Shown piece after piece: positions 6,597 through 9,376 of a DNA stretch of 9,376 nucleotides; position 1 is the stretch's first letter; each line of letters starts with the position of its first letter. Origin of the DNA: Clostridiales bacterium. GTDB taxonomy: Bacteria; Bacillota; Clostridia; Oscillospirales; Oscillospiraceae. A model generated the notes under the pieces. It was not told where the DNA came from, searched no databases, and saw only the letters and a program-made list of their open reading frames with translations. The stretch spans positions 1-9,376 of the forward strand of contig JAAYWX010000419.1 of assembly GCA_012516225.1 (NCBI GenBank), in the 5' to 3' direction. A program made the translations under genes and the position numbers.

Positions 6597-7142
6597 ATGA
6601 CAACAGTCAAGAAATCGATTATTACCGCAGTCTGCATTGCGCTTTGCGTTGTTCTGCCGCTGGCGTTTCATGCAGTTCCGAACGCCGGACCGACTTATTG
6701 TCCAATGCATATTCCCGTTCTTCTCTGCGGGCTTATATGCACATGGCAGTACGGTCTTCTGTGCGGACTTGCCGGTCCGGCACTTTCTTCTTTATTTACC
6801 GGAATGCCTCCGGTTGCATATCTGCCTTCCATGATGGTTGAACTTGCGGTTTACGGAACTCTCTGCGGGGTTATGATGGAACTTGTAAAAACCAAGAAGG
6901 TGTATGCTGACTTGTACATAAGCCTTGCGGTAGCTATGCTTGGCGGCAGAATAGTAGGAGGGCTGGCAAAAGCACTCATTTTTGCCCGCGGAGAATACTC
7001 AATAGCCGCGTGGGCAACGGGCTATTTTGTCACGAGCCTTCCCGGTATAATAATCCAGCTTGCACTTATTCCGAGCATAGTTTTTGCACTGATGAACTCG
7101 AAACTTATCCCGGAACGCTATCCTAAGGCAGCAAAGGCCTGA
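6597..7142 (+). CDS. ECF transporter S component, substrate unknown
   Basis: This 181-residue, almost wholly hydrophobic protein has about six membrane segments and is placed directly after ecfT. It is therefore the substrate-binding subunit of this importer, in the broad ECF S-component family (PF12822-like). I chose ATG 6597 because GGAGGTG lies eight bases upstream; the frame is open further back, overlapping ecfT. Notable residues cluster near the end of helix 1: His25 and the CPMH motif (35-38), then Cys44, Cys48 and Cys56, followed by LTGMPP-like FTGMPP (67-72). S components for biotin, thiamine or riboflavin have other motifs. The Cys/Met/His set hints at a metal or metal-containing ligand, which is inference only. 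It may be wrongly labelled a riboflavin transporter in databases. Confidence 0.85.
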   Translation: MTTVKKSIITAVCIALCVVLPLAFHAVPNAGPTYCPMHIPVLLCGLICTWQYGLLCGLAGPALSSLFTGMPPVAYLPSMMVELAVYGTLCGVMMELVKTKKVYADLYISLAVAMLGGRIVGGLAKALIFARGEYSIAAWATGYFVTSLPGIIIQLALIPSIVFALMNSKLIPERYPKAAKA

Positions 7143-7153
7143 TAAAGGATAAA

Positions 7154-7228
7154 ACGAATGGCGGATATCCGCTTATACTCAACCGTAAATATGCTTCGCA
7201 CGGCAAGTATGTCCGCCGTTCGTTTTTT
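7154..7228 (+). terminator. Long-stem intrinsic terminator after the ECF operon
   Basis: ACGAATGGCGGA (7154-7165) pairs with TCCGCCGTTCGT (7212-7223) over 12 bp with one wobble, followed by a run of six T ending at 7228. The 46-base intervening region folds further: ATAC with GTAT and CCGT with ACGG extend the structure. It begins about ten bases after the S component stop and separates the transporter from the methyltransferase. Confidence 0.9.
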
Positions 7229-7279
7229 CTGAAAAATTATGAAGTATAAACCAGAAAGGAAAATAGAAAAGGAGTAGAA

Positions 7280-7864
7280 ATGGATAAAAAGAAAATTACC
7301 GAATTTTTTGACCGAATGGCTCCGGGATGGGATGCAGGAACGGAGCCGAACAAGGAAATTATCGGAATTATTCTGGACTATGCGGGAATTGATGAGGGCG
7401 TATCCGTACTCGATGTGGGGTGCGGGACAGGAGTCCTTATTCCCGAATATCTTGAAAGAAATGTTTCACGCATCATAGGGATTGATATATCTGAAAAGAT
7501 GATAGAGATTGCAAAGGGAAAATTTACGGATCCGAGGGTTTCATTTGTATGTGCCGATGCGGAAACTGCCAGTTTTGATGAAAAATTTGACCGCTGCGTT
7601 ATATATAACGCGTTTCCGCACTTTCCCGACCCGTATGCGCTTATAAAAAATCTTGCGGTATATATAAAGCCGGGAGGAAGCCTGACAATTGCACACGGTA
7701 GCAGCAGAGAGCACATAGACCACCACCACATGGAGCACGCAAGGGATGTTTCCGTTAAACTTATGCCGGACAGCGAACTTGAAACGCTGCTATCTCCGTA
7801 TTTCAATGTAGTAATTTCTATTTCAGACGATCGTATGCAGCAAATAGTAGGAATAAAAAAGTAA
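7280..7864 (+). CDS. Class I SAM-dependent methyltransferase with a histidine cluster
   Basis: This 194-residue protein has a Rossmann methyltransferase fold: motif I VLDVGCGTG (43-51), the acidic residue at the end of strand 2 in IGIDIS (Asp69), CADAE (91-95) for the adenine side, and NAFPHFPDP (110-118) as motif IV. The acceptor substrate is unknown. Unusual is HGSSREHIDHHHMEH (139-153), with six histidines within 15 residues at the point where strand 5 leads to the substrate cap. This could bind a metal or a metal-containing substrate (inference). AAGGAG lies five bases upstream of the ATG. It follows the ECF operon on the same strand but after a strong terminator, so it is probably transcribed separately, though read-through is possible. 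No promoter stands out in the short gap. Confidence 0.88.
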   Translation: MDKKKITEFFDRMAPGWDAGTEPNKEIIGIILDYAGIDEGVSVLDVGCGTGVLIPEYLERNVSRIIGIDISEKMIEIAKGKFTDPRVSFVCADAETASFDEKFDRCVIYNAFPHFPDPYALIKNLAVYIKPGGSLTIAHGSSREHIDHHHMEHARDVSVKLMPDSELETLLSPYFNVVISISDDRMQQIVGIKK

Positions 7865-7907
7865 AGATGCTTTGCCTTGATAGAGCATTAAAATTTAAGG
7901 CGTATTA

Positions 7908-7966
7908 TAAAAAACCGCGGTAGTTTTGCAAAAGCAGACTTAGAAAGTCTCGGCGGCTGCCGCGGT
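7908..7966 (-). terminator. Intrinsic terminator pointing leftward, downstream of the methyltransferase
   Basis: ACCGCGG (7914-7920) and CCGCGGT (7960-7966) form the stem, which extends by three more pairs including a wobble. Inside lies a perfect six-pair hairpin AGACTT/AAGTCT (7936-7950). On the plus strand no T-run follows. On the minus strand the stem is followed directly by TTTTTTATAAT. It should therefore stop leftward transcripts, and on the plus strand it may protect the 3' end of the methyltransferase mRNA. Confidence 0.65.
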
Positions 7967-7988
7967 CTTGACTGCATATAAAAAACAA

Positions 7989-8017
7989 TTGACAATGCAA
8001 ATAGGGTATGTTACCAT
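7989..8017 (+). promoter_or_regulatory. Promoter of tRNA-Leu
   Basis: TTGACA (7989-7994) is followed after 17 bases by TACCAT (8012-8017), with a TGT just before it (extended -10). Transcription would start near 8024, giving a 5' leader of about 55 bases before the mature tRNA. Confidence 0.75.
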
Positions 8018-8079
8018 GTCAGAGCAAAGCAGTTAGAGGCCTAATCTGTTTTGCACATTTTTATAGCAAAATGCAAGTT

Positions 8080-8164
8080 GCGGATGTGATGGAATTGGCA
8101 GACATGCAGGATTTAGGTTCCTGTGCCGAAAGGCGTGTGGGTTCGAGTCCCTTCATCCGCACCA
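8080..8164 (+). tRNA. tRNA-Leu (anticodon UAG)
   Basis: The acceptor arms GCGGATG and CATCCGC pair perfectly, with discriminator A and an encoded CCA. The anticodon stem CAGGA/TCCTG encloses TTTAGGT, giving anticodon TAG, which reads CUA and by wobble other CUN leucine codons. A long variable arm (GTGCCGAAAGGCGT region) marks the class II type expected for leucine. The T-loop GGTTCGAGTCC is standard. Length is 85 bases including CCA. Confidence 0.97.
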
Positions 8165-8171
8165 AGAAAAG

Positions 8172-8210
8172 AAAATCCCGTAGTCATAGAGATTGCGGGA
8201 TTTTTCCTTT
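8172..8210 (+). terminator. Intrinsic terminator of tRNA-Leu
   Basis: AAAATCCCG (8172-8180) pairs with CGGGATTTT (8196-8204), nine base pairs, with a 15-base loop and a T-rich tail (TTTTTCCTTTTTTT). It begins seven bases after the tRNA CCA end. Confidence 0.9.
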
Positions 8211-8467
8211 TTTTCAGTATTTTTAATGCGTTGAGGGATTTTCAGTTTTTCCAAATACCATAGAATGCTGTTAAATAAAATGACTTCCGTTAGCATTTTA
8301 AAAGCAATGATAGGGCAACACCACATAATGCTCAGCTCACGACATCAACGAGCGTCTCTAATGACAAAAAGCACAGCTAGTTATGTGTAATGGTATCCTT
8401 ACATTTTTCGGTGCCAAGATACCCCAAATCGCTACAGACGTTTCTTTGACGGTTACTTTCTTTCTAA
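8211..8467. other. Intergenic stretch, no gene recognised
   Basis: About 260 bases between the tRNA terminator and the insertion-sequence remnant. All frames are broken by stops and none carries a ribosome binding site with a plausible protein. The only structure I see is GGTATCCTT (8391-8399) facing AAGATACC (8416-8423), an eight-pair stem with one bulged base and no T-run. It may be decayed mobile DNA, but I find no match that supports a name. Confidence 0.5.
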
Positions 8468-8491
8468 CAGCTCGGAAGATTTTGTGTAAAT
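8468..8491 (+). repeat. Terminal inverted repeat of the IS256-family remnant, transposase 3' end
   Basis: The 24 bases here match the reverse complement of the window's last 24 bases at 18 positions, including an unbroken 12-base ATTTTGTGTAAA core. Its position beyond the 3' end of the transposase remnant fits a terminal repeat. A target duplication cannot be tested because the other flank lies outside the window. Confidence 0.75.
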
Positions 8492-8562
8492 AGAAAATCC
8501 GCATGGTCAAGAAATAAGCTTTAGTCTTCGCTTTCATAGAAAGCACGATGCTGGATTTGGCC

Positions 8563-8630
8563 TTGGCAGCCGTTCTGCCCGGCGGAGGCGCGGTATTCGT
8601 AAAACAAATGCCGCTGCCCCGGCGGGAATT
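8563..8630. other. GC-rich hairpin segment inside the IS 3' noncoding part
   Basis: This stretch is much richer in G and C than the surrounding DNA. It contains two near-copies of TGCCCGGCGG and TGCCCCGGCGG in direct orientation and a stem GCGGTATT/AATGCCGC with one wobble and an eight-base loop between them. It does not encode a continuation of the transposase. It may be an inserted palindromic element or part of the original IS end. Confidence 0.35.
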
Positions 8631-8647
8631 AATATTTCAAAGATAAA

Positions 8648-9284
8648 TCAGCTGGCTTGGGGAAAGATCATGTTCAGCTGGTTAACGACCAAATCCCAGT
8701 TCCGGCATTTAGACGTCCAGTGCTCCTGAATGCGTTTGCTTGCAAGATAGAGTATTTTCCGCATCGAGGAACACGAAAGGATAGACCGGTTCCAGCGGTC
8801 TGTTTTGCCAGGCAGTGACCTCCGGCATTATCTTTTCGCTGATTTTACTGACCAGTTCAGGCGATATTTCAACGTCATACAGGTTCTTAATTTGCTCCGC
8901 AATGTTACGCTGGCTCATGCCGCAGGAATAGAGCGCGAGGATTTTTTCCTCCATGCCGTCAGCATTTCGGATGTACTTACCTATTATCTGAGGCTCGTAC
9001 TTTCCGTTACGGTTGCGAGGAACCTTCACATTGACCTCTCCGAGCTACGTTTTCACTGTTTTCTGTGAGTAACCGTTGCGATAATTTCGCTGCTCGGCCG
9101 ATGCTTCACCGCTACAGGTGCGCTCACTTTTCTGGTATCAAAGTTCCGTTTCAAGTTCGATTTCCATGACCTGCTGGATTACCTCACGTAACATGTCCTT
9201 CATGGCATTCATGATTTCCTCTGTGCTCGTAAAGCTTTGACTTTTGACATATTCTCTGAGAATTTCTGCTGGTACTGCGTTCAT
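8648..9284 (-). pseudogene. IS256-family transposase, nonsense-mutated and internally deleted
   Basis: Reading from ATG 9284 (AAGGAT-type ribosome binding site upstream) gives MNAVPAEILREYVKSQ and a typical IS256 N-terminus to ELETEL. The frame continues with recognisable family sequence through TGA at 9138-9140 (where the family has Gly in LGY) and TAG at 9045-9047 (Gln in KTQLGE), then KVPRNRNGKYEPQIIGKY, GMSQRNIAEQ and SPELVSKISEKIMPEVTAWQ up to VFLDA, which carries the first catalytic Asp. There the sequence jumps, with a shift of frame, to RKILYLASKRIQEHWTSK and RNWDLVVNQLNMIFPQAS plus stop, the family C-terminus. About 211 of roughly 400 codons remain; the second Asp and the Glu of the DDE triad are gone. 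Non-functional. Confidence 0.9.
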
Positions 9285-9352
9285 AACAAAACATCCTTTC
9301 AGTCTCGAATTTCTTGTTGCCATTCTTGACCAAAAGGATGTTTCTTACTCAC

Positions 9353-9376
9353 TTTTACACAAAATTTTCTAAGGTC
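9353..9376 (-). repeat. Terminal inverted repeat of the IS256-family remnant, transposase 5' end
   Basis: Read on the minus strand this is GACCTTAGAAAATTTTGTG followed by TAAAA, matching the repeat at 8468-8491 at 18 of 24 positions. It lies about 70 bases upstream of the transposase start. The window ends here, so the exact outer boundary is not certain. Confidence 0.7.

Larger units (their letters stand above)
8468..9376 (-). mobile_element. Decayed IS256-family insertion sequence
   Basis: The element is bounded by imperfect inverted repeats at 8468-8491 and 9353-9376, about 0.91 kb apart, whereas intact IS256-type elements are about 1.3-1.5 kb. It contains a disrupted minus-strand transposase. 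About 155 bases lie between the transposase stop and the 8468 repeat, including a GC-rich segment with hairpins. It cannot move on its own, but the repeats are similar enough that a related transposase elsewhere might act on it (inference). The distal end coincides with the window edge, so a few more terminal bases may lie beyond. Confidence 0.8.

Noticed and set aside
8008..8226. 72-codon plus-strand frame over the tRNA-Leu gene
   Set aside because: It is a chance frame running through the tRNA, its promoter and its terminator.
8080..8520. Possible att-like repeat: tRNA 3' end ATCCGCACCAAGAAA against ATCCGCATGGTCAAGAAA near 8498
   Set aside because: The match is broken after seven bases, no integrase or element lies between, and the second copy is inside the IS remnant. 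Chance is the simpler explanation.
8358..8546. 62-codon minus-strand frame across the IS end
   Set aside because: It crosses the IS terminal repeat into the unrelated flank, has no family similarity and no convincing ribosome binding site.
1..9376. CRISPR array, toxin-antitoxin, phage or defence genes
   Set aside because: No regularly spaced repeats and no protein with such motifs were seen on either strand.

Overview
The window reads as a chromosomal segment of a low-to-moderate GC Gram-positive anaerobe of the Clostridia type. The grounds are strong GGAGG-type ribosome binding sites, a T-box riboswitch on a biosynthetic operon, an ECF-class vitamin/metal transporter with two ATPases, a WYL regulator and an IS256-family remnant. 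Species cannot be told from the sequence alone.

Region 1 (1-2420, minus strand) is the start of a tryptophan operon. A consensus promoter drives a roughly 290-nt T-box leader with a UGG (Trp) specifier, a UGGC acceptor-binding bulge and mutually exclusive antiterminator and terminator helices. It is followed by trpE and then trpG, whose ribosome binding site overlaps the trpE stop. A further gene probably starts just beyond base 1.

Region 2 (2536-3531, minus strand) is a WYL-domain transcriptional regulator. It faces a 530-base intergenic region that holds a perfect 14-bp palindrome lying between two divergent promoter candidates, a 12-codon ORF with an ideal ribosome binding site, a strong intrinsic terminator, then a second promoter candidate and a foldable 5' leader.

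Region 3 (4062-7228, plus strand) is a four-gene ECF transporter operon: two ATPases, the transmembrane coupling protein, and a substrate-binding S component of unknown specificity. The first three genes overlap and are probably translationally coupled. A long terminator hairpin ends the unit. A class I SAM-dependent methyltransferase with a striking histidine cluster follows on the same strand. Its link to the imported substrate is a guess from position.

Region 4 (7865-9376) holds a minus-strand intrinsic terminator, a promoter and tRNA-Leu(UAG) with its terminator, about 260 bases with no recognisable gene, and a decayed IS256-family element. That element has recognisable terminal inverted repeats, two nonsense codons, and an internal deletion that removed most of the transposase catalytic domain.

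The best candidates for something undescribed are the control region between the WYL gene and the ECF operon, and the orphan S component with its neighbouring methyltransferase. No defence system, CRISPR array or phage module is visible.
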